Shown: positions 28,640 to 37,383, numbered from the stretch's first letter. The stretch is DNA of 37,993 nucleotides from an uncultured Pelagibacteraceae bacterium (GCA_902604305.1 CACKXS010000008.1:1-37993), one strand, 5' to 3'. The notes: a model not told the origin generated them from the letters alone. Made by a program: numbers and translations.

Positions 28640-29188
28640 ATGAATAGAGTTTTTATAACGCTTTCATTTTTGATGGGAGTTGTTGTTTTAATTTCTAACT
28701 ATTTAGTCCAATTTCCCATAAGTTATTTTAATTTAAAAGAAATTTTAACTTATGGAGCATTTAGCTATCCTATAGCTTTTTTAATAACAGATATTGCAAA
28801 TAGATTTTATGGAAAAATTGCAGCAAGAAAAATTGTATATGTAGGATTTGCAATTGGTATTTCTTTTACACTATTATTTTCAACTAATTTTACAGATTTA
28901 ATTTCAATTAGAATTGCAATAGGTTCTGGCACAGCTTTTATAGCTGCTCAGTTATTAGATGTTCAAATCTTTGACAAATTGAGAAGAAAAAAATGGTTTA
29001 TAGCGCCTTTAACATCTTCTTTAATTGGCTCTACTGTTGATACTTTTTTATTCTTTTCAATATCTTTTTATGCAACAGGTTTACCCTGGTTTACTCTATC
29101 GTTGGGAGATTTAGCAGTTAAAATTTTTGTTGCACTACTCATGTTAATTCCTTTCAGAATTTTATTAGGAACAGTTAAAGCTGTTTAA
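28640..29188 (+). CDS. VUT/YhhQ family transporter, probable queuosine precursor uptake
   Basis: Small membrane protein of 182 residues with about six hydrophobic segments. TYGAFSYPIAFLITDIANRFYG, the run of about 110-130 (AAQLLDVQIFDKLRR) and SSLIGSTVDTFLFFSISF match the YhhQ/QPTR (DUF165) family, which imports queuosine precursors such as preQ0 or preQ1. It starts the base after the rpmB stop and so rides on the rpmB promoter. It converges on the agmatinase-like gene with 3 bases between. Substrate is inferred from family only. Confidence 0.82.
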   Translation: MNRVFITLSFLMGVVVLISNYLVQFPISYFNLKEILTYGAFSYPIAFLITDIANRFYGKIAARKIVYVGFAIGISFTLLFSTNFTDLISIRIAIGSGTAFIAAQLLDVQIFDKLRRKKWFIAPLTSSLIGSTVDTFLFFSISFYATGLPWFTLSLGDLAVKIFVALLMLIPFRILLGTVKAV

Positions 29189-29191
29189 TAA

Positions 29192-30070
29192 TTATTTATA
29201 TAAAAATTTGTAGGATAAAATCTTATAAGCTAATTTAGCCACTAAAAAGTTGTATGAGTTAAACCCCTTTATTGGAGCAAGTTCATTTATATCTGCACCA
29301 ACAATATTTGAATTTTTTATTGCTATCTTTATTATTTCTAAAGTTTCATCCCAAAAAATACCTCCAGGCTCAGGTGTGCCAGTTGCGGGCATAATGCTAG
29401 AGTCAAATCCATCTACATCAAAAGTTAAATAAACAGTTTTATTTCTAATCATTTTTTTAAATTTATTTAAATTCCATTTTTTTTTATCTTTTGCCCAGAA
29501 AATATTAATCCTTGAAGAATTTTTTTTTAAATAAGGTATTTCGCTTTTAGATATGTTTCTTATACCAAAAGAAATTACAGAAACATTTTTATAATCCAAA
29601 CATCTTTTTATTGCTGATGCATGTGAAAATTTTTCTCCATTATAGCTTTCTCTTAAATCAGCATGTGCATCAAAGTGTAATAAATATAATTTTTTATATT
29701 TTTTTGTAAATGGAGCTATGCAACCGGGCGTTATCGAGTGTTCACCTCCTAGAGTTAGTGGAAAAATTTTCTTATTTAAAATATCTTCATTTATTTTTGA
29801 CATTTTATTTAATGCCTTATTGATATTTTTATCTATTTTGAATGGTTTTAACGTTTTGATACCAATTTTTTTATAAGGTTCACAGTTTAATTCTTCATCG
29901 TATAATTCAACTTGATGTGAAGCTTTAATGATTTCTCTAGGACCATTTTTTGTTCCACTACCATAACTAACAGTTTTTTCTAAACCAAATGGAACAACTA
30001 TAGCTTTTTCTTTGACTTTAAATTTATTGTCAATTCCAAGAAACCCCTGTTTATTTGATAAGAAATTCAA
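29192..30070 (-). CDS. speB: agmatinase-like ureohydrolase
   Basis: Manganese ureohydrolase; in this operon most likely agmatine to putrescine plus urea. The 292 residues have all metal motifs: LTLGGEHSIT, LLHFDAHADLRES and LTFDVDGFDSSIMPATGTPEPGG. The last segment is typical of agmatinases rather than arginases, but related guanidino substrates (guanidinobutyrate and others) cannot be excluded. The start is TTG at 30070, three bases after the upstream stop, with GGA about 6 bases before it. Third gene of the operon with the decarboxylase and the deoxyhypusine synthase-like gene. No arginine decarboxylase is seen here to make agmatine. Confidence 0.85.
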   Translation of the reverse strand: MNFLSNKQGFLGIDNKFKVKEKAIVVPFGLEKTVSYGSGTKNGPREIIKASHQVELYDEELNCEPYKKIGIKTLKPFKIDKNINKALNKMSKINEDILNKKIFPLTLGGEHSITPGCIAPFTKKYKKLYLLHFDAHADLRESYNGEKFSHASAIKRCLDYKNVSVISFGIRNISKSEIPYLKKNSSRINIFWAKDKKKWNLNKFKKMIRNKTVYLTFDVDGFDSSIMPATGTPEPGGIFWDETLEIIKIAIKNSNIVGADINELAPIKGFNSYNFLVAKLAYKILSYKFLYK

Positions 30071-30073
30071 TTT

Positions 30074-31117
30074 TTATCCAAATATTTTTGAAAAATTTTT
30101 TCTCGTTCTATTCTTCCAATTACCATTGTGATAAGCGTCACTTGCAATTAAAGGAAGAACACTGGTTGCTTCTGCAAATACCATTTGTTCTTTTGTAATA
30201 TCAACTTTTCCCCAAGAACTTGCTTCTTTTAACGTAGAACTACTGCATGCACCATCTCTTGAATCAGCAACAGTTATTTGAACAGCATACTTGTGCATAT
30301 CTACTTCTTTTCCTAAAAGTTCAGCACAAATAACTGTATCTTGAATGAAATTTTTTGGAACACCTCCACCAATCATAAATAAACCAGATCCTTTTGATCT
30401 AATTTTGATTTCAGTTAATTCACGAAATTCTCTAATTGAATCTATTGTGATATGTTTTTTTGGATTTTTTTCTTGGTGCATTACTAATCCAAATCCAGCA
30501 CTTGAATCTGTAAAAGCAGGGCAAAAAATTGGAACATTATTTTCATGAGCGGTTTCTATTAATGAACTTTTCTTTTTTGCATTATTTTTTAAGTATTTTC
30601 CAATTTCATTAATAAACTCTCTAGATGTGTAGCTTCTTGGTTCTAGTTTATCTGCTATTTCACATATTTTTTTATCACACATTTGAAGCTCATCTTCATC
30701 GATATAAGTATCATATATTCTATCAATATAATTTTTACGTAATTCAGTATCATCTTGAAATTGAGAGCCTTGATAATGTTTAAATCCAAGAGCCTCAAAA
30801 AAATCCATATCAATAATTGACGCTCCAGTCGCAATAATTGCATCAATCATATTATATTTTATCATATCTCTATAAATATGCATACATCCTGCAGCAGAAG
30901 TAGACCCAGCCAATGTTAAAAAAATTGTGCAATCTTTATCCTTAATCATTTCATTAAATATATTAGCTGCATTTGCAGTTTCTCTAGAAACAAAAGACAT
31001 TTTTTTCATTGATGCAATAATCTTTCTTGCATCAAACGAGGTTATATCTATGTGTTCAACTGGTGAGTTTAGAAAATCTTTTTTACTATTATGTCCAAAA
31101 TTCTTTTTATCTGACAT
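30074..31117 (-). CDS. deoxyhypusine synthase-like protein, possible homospermidine synthase
   Basis: NAD-dependent aminobutyl (or related) transferase of the deoxyhypusine synthase fold. Its 347 residues show LTLAGSTSAAGCMHIYRDMI, IIATGASIIDMDFFEALG, FCPAFTDSSAGFG, GGGVPKNFIQD, QITVADSRDGACSSSTLKEA and the active-site lysine in SWGKVD (Lys304). Bacteria have no eIF5A, so protein hypusination is not its role. Some bacterial and plant relatives act as homospermidine synthases. It begins the base after the decarboxylase stop and is followed 3 bases later by the agmatinase-like gene, strongly suggesting a polyamine step using putrescine. The exact substrate is inference. Confidence 0.8.
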   Translation of the reverse strand: MSDKKNFGHNSKKDFLNSPVEHIDITSFDARKIIASMKKMSFVSRETANAANIFNEMIKDKDCTIFLTLAGSTSAAGCMHIYRDMIKYNMIDAIIATGASIIDMDFFEALGFKHYQGSQFQDDTELRKNYIDRIYDTYIDEDELQMCDKKICEIADKLEPRSYTSREFINEIGKYLKNNAKKKSSLIETAHENNVPIFCPAFTDSSAGFGLVMHQEKNPKKHITIDSIREFRELTEIKIRSKGSGLFMIGGGVPKNFIQDTVICAELLGKEVDMHKYAVQITVADSRDGACSSSTLKEASSWGKVDITKEQMVFAEATSVLPLIASDAYHNGNWKNRTRKNFSKIFG

Positions 31118-32296
31118 TTAGGCAACAAGAAATTGTTTTTCAATTTCTTTGTTATACATTGTCATTATTGGATTATCTTCTACTTCGAATATTTTATTTG
31201 AATAAAGCCCATTAAAATCTGTTCTAAATGTTAAACCATAAGCACCAAGTTGGCCTAACTCAATATAATCATTTTCTTTAATATTATTTGGTAGAATGAA
31301 AGGTCCTTTCATATAATCCATGCTATCACAGGTTGGACCATAAAAATCAAAACTGGTTAATTTTTTTGAAACAATTCTTCCATCAGTAATTAATTTTGAC
31401 GGATAAACGATATTTGGAAATCCTGCATCAAATAGAGATCCATACGTACCATCGTTTATATAGAGTTTTTGTTTTTTTCTCAAATTCACTCTAACTATTG
31501 TTGATCCACTTTCCGCAACAATTGCCCTACCTGGTTCACAAATTATTTCAGGTAGTTTATTTAGTTTTAAATTAGCTAAAGCATTTTTAATTTCATCAAA
31601 ATAATTTTGGATAGATTGTGGAACTAAATCAGGATAAATTGTAGGAAAGCCACCACCAACATTAATATAGTCAGGAGTTATTTTTGTACGTTTAATTATA
31701 TTACCAATTTCCTCAATTCCTTTCGAGTAAGATATTGGATGCATACATTGTGAGCCCACATGAAAACTTAATCCTATTTTTCTAGCGTATTGTTTTGTTA
31801 ATCTTAACAATCCCGTTGCCTCTGATGTCAAAGCTCCAAATTTTTTTGATAAATCAATTTCGGCATGTTCATTTGAAACTGCAACTCTAACAAATAATTC
31901 AAGATCTTTCGATTCATTAGTACTTTCAATAATTTTGATTAATTCATCTTTTGAATCTAGGGAAAATGTTTTAACTCCATATTTAAAATATGCATCTCTA
32001 ATACTTTCTCTACTTTTTACTGTATGCATAAAAGAGCATTTAACTGATTTATTAATATTTCTGATAGTTTTAATTTCATTAATTGATGCAACATCAAAAT
32101 TTTCAATTCCACTATCTATTATTGTTTTTAAAACTATAGGATTAGGATTTGTTTTTACTGCATATAAAACTTTACCTGGAAATCTTTTCTTAAAGAATCT
32201 CGATGCTAATTGTATAGATTTTTTTCTAATACAATATACCGGCTCATTTGGTTTCAGTTGATTTATTAATTCTTCAACTGTTTTAAATTTTTGCAT
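31118..32296 (-). CDS. ornithine decarboxylase-like, PLP-dependent (alanine-racemase fold)
   Basis: Likely ornithine to putrescine; a lysine or dual-specificity decarboxylase is possible. I start at the ATG at 32296 (392 residues), which has GGAG 5 bases upstream; an upstream TTG would add nine residues that cover this ribosome site. Features are VLYAVKTNPNP (PLP Lys48), FDVASINEI, SFHVGSQC, INVGGGFP, EPGRAIVAESG and FYGPTCDSMD with Cys323 and Asp324, the CxSxD motif of the eukaryotic-type ODC group. The enzyme lacks any extra domain. The leader contains a hairpin followed by eight T. First gene of the polyamine operon. Confidence 0.88.
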   Translation of the reverse strand: MQKFKTVEELINQLKPNEPVYCIRKKSIQLASRFFKKRFPGKVLYAVKTNPNPIVLKTIIDSGIENFDVASINEIKTIRNINKSVKCSFMHTVKSRESIRDAYFKYGVKTFSLDSKDELIKIIESTNESKDLELFVRVAVSNEHAEIDLSKKFGALTSEATGLLRLTKQYARKIGLSFHVGSQCMHPISYSKGIEEIGNIIKRTKITPDYINVGGGFPTIYPDLVPQSIQNYFDEIKNALANLKLNKLPEIICEPGRAIVAESGSTIVRVNLRKKQKLYINDGTYGSLFDAGFPNIVYPSKLITDGRIVSKKLTSFDFYGPTCDSMDYMKGPFILPNNIKENDYIELGQLGAYGLTFRTDFNGLYSNKIFEVEDNPIMTMYNKEIEKQFLVA

Positions 32297-32321
32297 ATAA
32301 TCTCCACAAAAAAAATTTAAC

Positions 32322-32349
32322 AAAAAAAATATGCATAACTGCTATGCAT
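32322..32349 (-). terminator. hairpin plus T8 in the decarboxylase leader (possible attenuator)
   Basis: On the minus strand ATGCATA (32349-32343) and TATGCAT (32337-32331) pair perfectly around GCAGT, then one A and eight T at 32329-32322. It has the shape of a weak intrinsic terminator 25 bases upstream of the decarboxylase start. The arms lie between the likely promoter region and the Shine-Dalgarno, so it might act as an attenuator. On DNA the same inverted repeat could be an operator. Confidence 0.35.
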
Positions 32350-32441
32350 TCTTTATAAATTCAGCATTTAGGGGATATGATCAGTAATGTAAAGTAAATA
32401 ATGCTATTGAAATTCGACTTCTTAGTCACCATATACATCTT

Positions 32442-33005
32442 ATGATAACAAACGAAAATATTAATAATATAAGCAAATTTGAGGATAAATCACTACTCAT
32501 AGTTGATGATGATAGTCCGTTCAGGGAAAGATTGGCAAGAGCAATGGAAAAAAAAGGATTTAAAGTTTCTCAAGCTGAAGGTGTAAAAAAAGGTATAGAT
32601 TGTGTTAAAAAAGAAAAACCAGCATTTGCAGTTGTTGACCTTAGATTAGGTGATGGAAATGGACTAGAGGTTGTAAAAGAGATTCAAAACACTAATTCAA
32701 AAAGCCGTGTGGTAATGTTAACTGGTTATGGTAATATTCCAACAGCAGTTGCTGCAATTAAACAGGGTGCAATAGACTATCTAGCAAAACCAGCAGACGC
32801 AGATGATGTAGAAAGAGCATTACTTGCTGAACCAAATAAAAAAGCTGATCCTCCAGAAAACCCAATGTCAGCTGACCGAGTGAAATGGGAACATATTCAC
32901 CGCGTGTTTGAGCTTTGTAATAGAAATGTTTCAGAAACAGCAAGAAGACTTAAAATGCATAGAAGAACGCTTCAAAGGATTCTTTCTAAAAGATCTCCTA
33001 GATAA
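32442..33005 (+). CDS. regA: RegA/ActR/PrrA-type redox response regulator
   Basis: Response regulator of the RegBA (ActSR, PrrBA) system, which controls energy and redox genes in alphaproteobacteria. The 187 residues consist of a receiver with LLIVDDDSPFRERLARAME, phosphoacceptor Asp66 in VVDLRLGDGNGLE, TGYGNIPTAVAAIK and Lys116 in LAKPAD, then the highly conserved PMSADRVKWEHIHRVFELC and Fis-type helix-turn-helix NVSETARRLKMHRRTLQRILSKR. It stands alone; the kinase RegB is not in the window. Divergent from the polyamine operon, and its 3' end overlaps bioY by 8 bases. Confidence 0.94.
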   Translation: MITNENINNISKFEDKSLLIVDDDSPFRERLARAMEKKGFKVSQAEGVKKGIDCVKKEKPAFAVVDLRLGDGNGLEVVKEIQNTNSKSRVVMLTGYGNIPTAVAAIKQGAIDYLAKPADADDVERALLAEPNKKADPPENPMSADRVKWEHIHRVFELCNRNVSETARRLKMHRRTLQRILSKRSPR

Positions 33006-33546
33006 ATTTTCTTAATTTAAAAATATTTTTTGCCAGTAAAGCTAGAATAGATATTTTAAATAACTCTGCGAGTAAAAAAGGAGTTACACCCAATTGAATT
33101 ATTGGTTTATCCCAACCTATTAAATTTCCTAACCAAAAAATTCCAAATATATAAATTACTGAAACAGAAACTAATAATTTAACAAAATTAATTAAAATAT
33201 TTTTTTTAAAATTAAAATATCCAGCTAAAAAGGTTGCAAATAAAAAACCAATTAGATATCCCATAGTAGGACCAGTAAAATAAACTAAACCAACACCCTT
33301 TTCAGGAGAATTAGAAAAAACTGGTAATCCAATAATTCCCTCAAATAAATATAAACTAACAGTTGCTAAACCAACTTTATATCCAAAAGACATCCCTAAA
33401 AAAAGCACTACAAAAGTTTGCATTGTCATTGGAACTGGGTAGAAAGGAATTTTAATTTTTGATGAGATGGCCAATAAAATTGAACCGAAAAATATTACCA
33501 ATATATATTTTAATACTTTTAAATTTTGAGATTTGACTACTTCCAT
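32998..33546 (-). CDS. bioY: biotin transporter BioY
   Basis: Substrate-binding membrane component for biotin uptake. The 182 residues contain about six hydrophobic segments and the BioY features IPFYPVPMTMQTFVVLFLG, LYLFEGIIGLPVF and YFTGPTMGYLIGF. No EcfA/EcfT components are adjacent; the neighbouring ATPase is of the ABC-2 export type, so it is probably not the partner. BioY can work alone in some bacteria. It converges on regA with an 8-base overlap of coding ends. Confidence 0.93.
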   Translation of the reverse strand: MEVVKSQNLKVLKYILVIFFGSILLAISSKIKIPFYPVPMTMQTFVVLFLGMSFGYKVGLATVSLYLFEGIIGLPVFSNSPEKGVGLVYFTGPTMGYLIGFLFATFLAGYFNFKKNILINFVKLLVSVSVIYIFGIFWLGNLIGWDKPIIQLGVTPFLLAELFKISILALLAKNIFKLRKFI

Positions 33547-33578
33547 AAATCGATATTACCAGTGTTAATTTAAATTAT

Positions 33579-34508
33579 CTAGTTTTTTGTTAATCTTATA
33601 AAAACATCTTCTAAATCACCATCATCTGTAGAAATATCTAATAATTTAATATTTTGGTCGTTTATAAACTTTATTATTTCACCAACATTTATTGCATTTT
33701 TTTCATATGAAATTACAAGCTCATTAATCTCATTAGATTTTATATTTATTGATTTTAAAGAGTTATTATTAATATTAACTTTCTTATTTACTGAAAATCT
33801 GACAGTTTTTGTTTGTATTCTCTTTAATAAATTTTTTGTAGTGTCTAAAGCAACAAGATCACCTTTATTTAATATTCCAATTCGATCACACATTTGTTCA
33901 GCTTCATTCAAATAATGTGTTGTTAAAATGATTGTAACACCTTCTTTATTAAGAAGTTTTACGCTTTCCCAAAGTTTGGTTCTCAATTCTACATCAACCC
34001 CTGCTGTTGGTTCATCCAAAATAATTATTGGTGGCTTGTGAACCAATGCTTTTGCAACTAATAGACGTCTTTTCATTCCACCAGACAATGCTCTAGTATA
34101 ACTTTTTGCTTGTTTCTCTAAAGAAACTAACTTTAAAATGGAGTCTGTAATACGATCTTTTTTCTTTATTCCATACATTCCAGCCTGAAGTTCTAAAATA
34201 TTTCTGGGTGTAAAAAAGGGGTCTATGTTTACTTCCTGAGGAACTATTCCAATTGAAGCTCTAACTTGTCTAGGATTTTTATCTAAATTAAAACCCCAAA
34301 CATTTACTTCTCCCGAGGTTTTAATTGTTGTTCCTGATAGAATATTTATTAACGTACTTTTGCCCGCTCCATTTGGACCTAACAAGCCAAATATCTCTCC
34401 CTCATTCACTTCTAAGTTTAAATTATTTATGGCATGTACTGATTTTGAACTATTCTTTGAATAAATTTTATTTAAATCTTTTATATATAAAACATTTTTT
34501 TTGTTCAT
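33579..34508 (-). CDS. ABC-2 type transporter ATP-binding protein (YadG-like)
   Basis: ATPase subunit of an export-type ABC transporter. The 309 residues include Walker A GLLGPNGAGKST, Q-loop IVPQEVNID, signature ALSGGMKRRLLVAKAL, Walker B IIILDEPTAGVD, H-loop TTHYLNEAEQMCD, and a C-terminal domain typical of the CcmA/YadG group ending DGDLEDVFIRLTKN. The permease normally next to it is absent; bioY follows instead. A perfect TATAAT lies 5 bases before the ATG. Substrate is unknown. Confidence 0.9.
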   Translation of the reverse strand: MNKKNVLYIKDLNKIYSKNSSKSVHAINNLNLEVNEGEIFGLLGPNGAGKSTLINILSGTTIKTSGEVNVWGFNLDKNPRQVRASIGIVPQEVNIDPFFTPRNILELQAGMYGIKKKDRITDSILKLVSLEKQAKSYTRALSGGMKRRLLVAKALVHKPPIIILDEPTAGVDVELRTKLWESVKLLNKEGVTIILTTHYLNEAEQMCDRIGILNKGDLVALDTTKNLLKRIQTKTVRFSVNKKVNINNNSLKSINIKSNEINELVISYEKNAINVGEIIKFINDQNIKLLDISTDDGDLEDVFIRLTKN

Positions 34509-34513
34509 TGATC

Positions 34514-34519
34514 ATTATA
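34514..34519 (-). promoter_or_regulatory. candidate -10 box for the ABC ATPase gene
   Basis: The minus strand reads TATAAT at 34519-34514, five bases before the ATG at 34508. Initiation would fall at or next to the start codon, giving a leaderless transcript. No convincing -35 lies 16-18 bases upstream, so this is only a candidate in A+T-rich DNA. Confidence 0.3.
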
Positions 34520-34558
34520 CATTTATAACATTAGCATAAATTAAGATAACATTATTTT

Positions 34559-37333
34559 ATGAATAAAATAAAAAACACAGATCATTTTTATCTTATTGAC
34601 GGATCAGGATATATATTTAGAGCATACTATGCTCTTCCACCTCTATCCAGAAAAAGTGATGGGATGCCAACAGGTGCAGTAAGTGGATTTTGCAGTATGC
34701 TATTTAAATTATTGGAAGATTCTAAATCAAATGAAAATACAAATAAACCAACTCATTTTGCAGTAATATTTGACTCTGCTAGAAAGAATTTTAGAAACGA
34801 AATTTATTCAGATTATAAAGGTAATAGATCGGATGCTCCTGATGATTTAATACCTCAGTTTGAATTTATTAGAAAATCAGTAAAAGCATTTAATCTTCCA
34901 TCAGTCGAATTAATAAATTATGAGGCAGATGACCTTATTGCAACCTATTCAGAACAAATTTTAAAGGAAGGAGCCAAAGTAACTATTGTCTCATCTGACA
35001 AAGATTTAATGCAATTATATAAAAAAAATATTCGAATTTATGATCCAATGAAAAATAAATTTATTTCAAATGAAGATATAAATAATAAATTTGGTGTTAA
35101 TCCAGAAAAAGTAATTGATGTGCAATCTCTGGCAGGTGATAGTAGTGATAATGTTCCAGGAGTTCCAGGAATAGGAGTAAAAACTGCTGCAGATTTAATT
35201 AATGAATATGGAAACTTAGAAAATTTATTAAAAAATGCTGATAAGATAAAACAAAATAAAAGAAGAGAAAGTTTAATTCAAAATAAAGATAAGGCAATTA
35301 TAAGCAAAAAATTAGTCACACTAAAAAAAGATGTTCCAATAAAAGAAAAAATTTCAGAATTTAAATTAAAAGAAATAGATAAAAATAAATTATATAATTT
35401 TTTAAGAGATATGGAGTTTAACAGATTGTTAAGCTCTGTAATTTCAACCTATGGAGATATAGATTTTGTTAATGAAAAAAAAACTTTGGATAAAGAAGAG
35501 AAAAATCACAAAATTTCTAATAAAAATTATGAATTAATTCAAAAAGAGGAAGAATTAGATAAATGGTTGAGTGAAGCTGAGGAAAATGGAGAGATTGCAG
35601 TTGATACTGAAACTAGCTCTTTAGATCCACACCAAGCAAAACTAGTTGGTATTTCTTTTTCTACAAAAATTGGCAGAGCTTGCTATATACCGATAGGACA
35701 TAAAGAAGGTAAAAATCTTGAGGAAGAAATAGTTATTAAAAAAATTAAGCCAATTTTAGAAGATAAAAGTATAAAAAAAATTGGTCAAAATATTAAATTT
35801 GATTACATCATTCTATATCATAAAGGAATAAACATGAACGCATTAGAAGATACCATGCTTATGTCTTATGTTTTGGATGCAGGAAAAAATAGACACAATA
35901 TGGATACTCTTTCAGAAATTCATTTAGATCACAAAACTATAGCCTTTAAGGATATTGTTGGAACTGGAAAAAAACAAATTAATTTTAGTGAAGTGAAAGT
36001 TAATATAGCAAAAGATTACGCTGCTGAAGATGCTGACATAACCTTTCGGCTATATAAAATTTTTAGCAAAAATCTTAAATTAGAAAAACTGTTAAATATT
36101 TATGAAGTTTTTGAGAAACCTTTAATTAAAATTTTAGCGTTAATGGAAATTTATGGTATTAAAGTAAACCAAAAACTACTTCAGCTTCTTTCAAATAAAT
36201 TTGAAAAAAAAACTAATCTATTAGAAAAAGAAATTTATAAAATAACAAAAAAAAAATTTAAAATTGGATCTACAAAGCAACTTGGTGAAGTTATGTACAA
36301 TGAAATGAAAATTTCATCCCTAAAAAGAACAAAAAAAGGGAGCTTTGCAACAAATGCACAGGTATTAGAAGACTTAGCTTTTAAGGGACATGAATTACCA
36401 AAACTTGTCTTAGATTGGAGACAAGTAACTAAGCTTAAAAATACTTATTCGGATTCTTTGCAAGAACATATAAACCCTAATACAAAAAGAGTTCATACAT
36501 CTTTTTTATTAGCAGCAACTTCAACAGGAAGATTAGCTTCAAGTGACCCAAACTTACAAAATATTCCAATAAAGTCTGATGACGGTAAAGATATTAGAAG
36601 AACCTTTGTGGCTGAAAAAAATAATAAATTGATTTCAGCAGATTATAATCAGATAGAAATGAGAATCTTGGCAGATTTGGCTGATGTAAAAGAATTAAAG
36701 AAAGCATTTAAAAACAAAGAAGATATTCATTCACTTACTGCAAGCCAAGTATTTAATATTAATATAAATAAAGTTGACTCAGACATGAGGAGAAAAGCAA
36801 AAGCTATAAATTTTGGAATAATTTATGGTATTTCCCAGTATGGATTAGCAAAACAAATTGGTGTTTCAAATATTGAAGCTGAAGATTTTTTAAATGCATA
36901 TTTTTTAAAATTCCCAGAAATAAAATCTTATATGGACAGAACAATTAAATTTTGTAGAAAAAGTGGTTATGTAAATAATATTTTTGGAAGAAGAACTCAT
37001 ATTACTGGTATTAATGATAAAAATTTTAATATAAGAAATTTTCAGGAAAGAGCTGCAATTAATGCTCCAATACAGGGATCAGCCTCAGAAATTATGAGAA
37101 TGGCAATGATAAGAGTAAACAAAAAATTAAAAGAATTTAAAGAATCAAGCTGCACAATGTTATTACAAATTCATGATGAATTAATATTTGAAGTTCAAAA
37201 AAATGATGTAAAAAAATATTCCAAAATTATTCAAGATGAAATGTCTAGTGTAAAAGATAGCAATCTACACTCTTTTTCAATACCATTGCTAGTAGATATT
37301 AATGTAGGTGATAATTGGGGAGATCTACATTAA
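34559..37333 (+). CDS. polA: DNA polymerase I
   Basis: Repair and Okazaki-fragment polymerase. The 924-residue protein is full length with three domains: 5'-nuclease (LIDGSGYIFRAYYALPP, SSDKDLMQL, AGDSSDNVPGVPGIGVKTA; about 1-300), 3'-5' exonuclease with an intact DTET motif at residues 349-352, and polymerase with motif A ADYNQIEMRILA (Asp695), the O-helix RRKAKAINFGIIYG and motif C IHDELIFEV (Asp873). An intact proofreading domain is worth noting, since some bacteria have lost it. It is divergent from the ABC ATPase, with only 50 bases between. Confidence 0.98.
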   Translation: MNKIKNTDHFYLIDGSGYIFRAYYALPPLSRKSDGMPTGAVSGFCSMLFKLLEDSKSNENTNKPTHFAVIFDSARKNFRNEIYSDYKGNRSDAPDDLIPQFEFIRKSVKAFNLPSVELINYEADDLIATYSEQILKEGAKVTIVSSDKDLMQLYKKNIRIYDPMKNKFISNEDINNKFGVNPEKVIDVQSLAGDSSDNVPGVPGIGVKTAADLINEYGNLENLLKNADKIKQNKRRESLIQNKDKAIISKKLVTLKKDVPIKEKISEFKLKEIDKNKLYNFLRDMEFNRLLSSVISTYGDIDFVNEKKTLDKEEKNHKISNKNYELIQKEEELDKWLSEAEENGEIAVDTETSSLDPHQAKLVGISFSTKIGRACYIPIGHKEGKNLEEEIVIKKIKPILEDKSIKKIGQNIKFDYIILYHKGINMNALEDTMLMSYVLDAGKNRHNMDTLSEIHLDHKTIAFKDIVGTGKKQINFSEVKVNIAKDYAAEDADITFRLYKIFSKNLKLEKLLNIYEVFEKPLIKILALMEIYGIKVNQKLLQLLSNKFEKKTNLLEKEIYKITKKKFKIGSTKQLGEVMYNEMKISSLKRTKKGSFATNAQVLEDLAFKGHELPKLVLDWRQVTKLKNTYSDSLQEHINPNTKRVHTSFLLAATSTGRLASSDPNLQNIPIKSDDGKDIRRTFVAEKNNKLISADYNQIEMRILADLADVKELKKAFKNKEDIHSLTASQVFNININKVDSDMRRKAKAINFGIIYGISQYGLAKQIGVSNIEAEDFLNAYFLKFPEIKSYMDRTIKFCRKSGYVNNIFGRRTHITGINDKNFNIRNFQERAAINAPIQGSASEIMRMAMIRVNKKLKEFKESSCTMLLQIHDELIFEVQKNDVKKYSKIIQDEMSSVKDSNLHSFSIPLLVDINVGDNWGDLH

Positions 37334-37383
37334 TCTTAATCTATTGCCCAAATTAGAACAATTTAGTATTTTTTAATTAATTT

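Noticed and set aside
28640-28660. preQ1 riboswitch ahead of the queuosine-precursor transporter-like gene
   Set aside because: The gene starts the base after the rpmB stop; there is no leader to hold one and nothing like it upstream of rpmB.
37341-37374. Hairpin with a T6 run after polA as an intrinsic terminator
   Set aside because: The arms (CAAATT and AATTTAG) pair over only 5-6 bases, all but one A-T, with a mismatch; too weak to call in this A+T-rich sequence.
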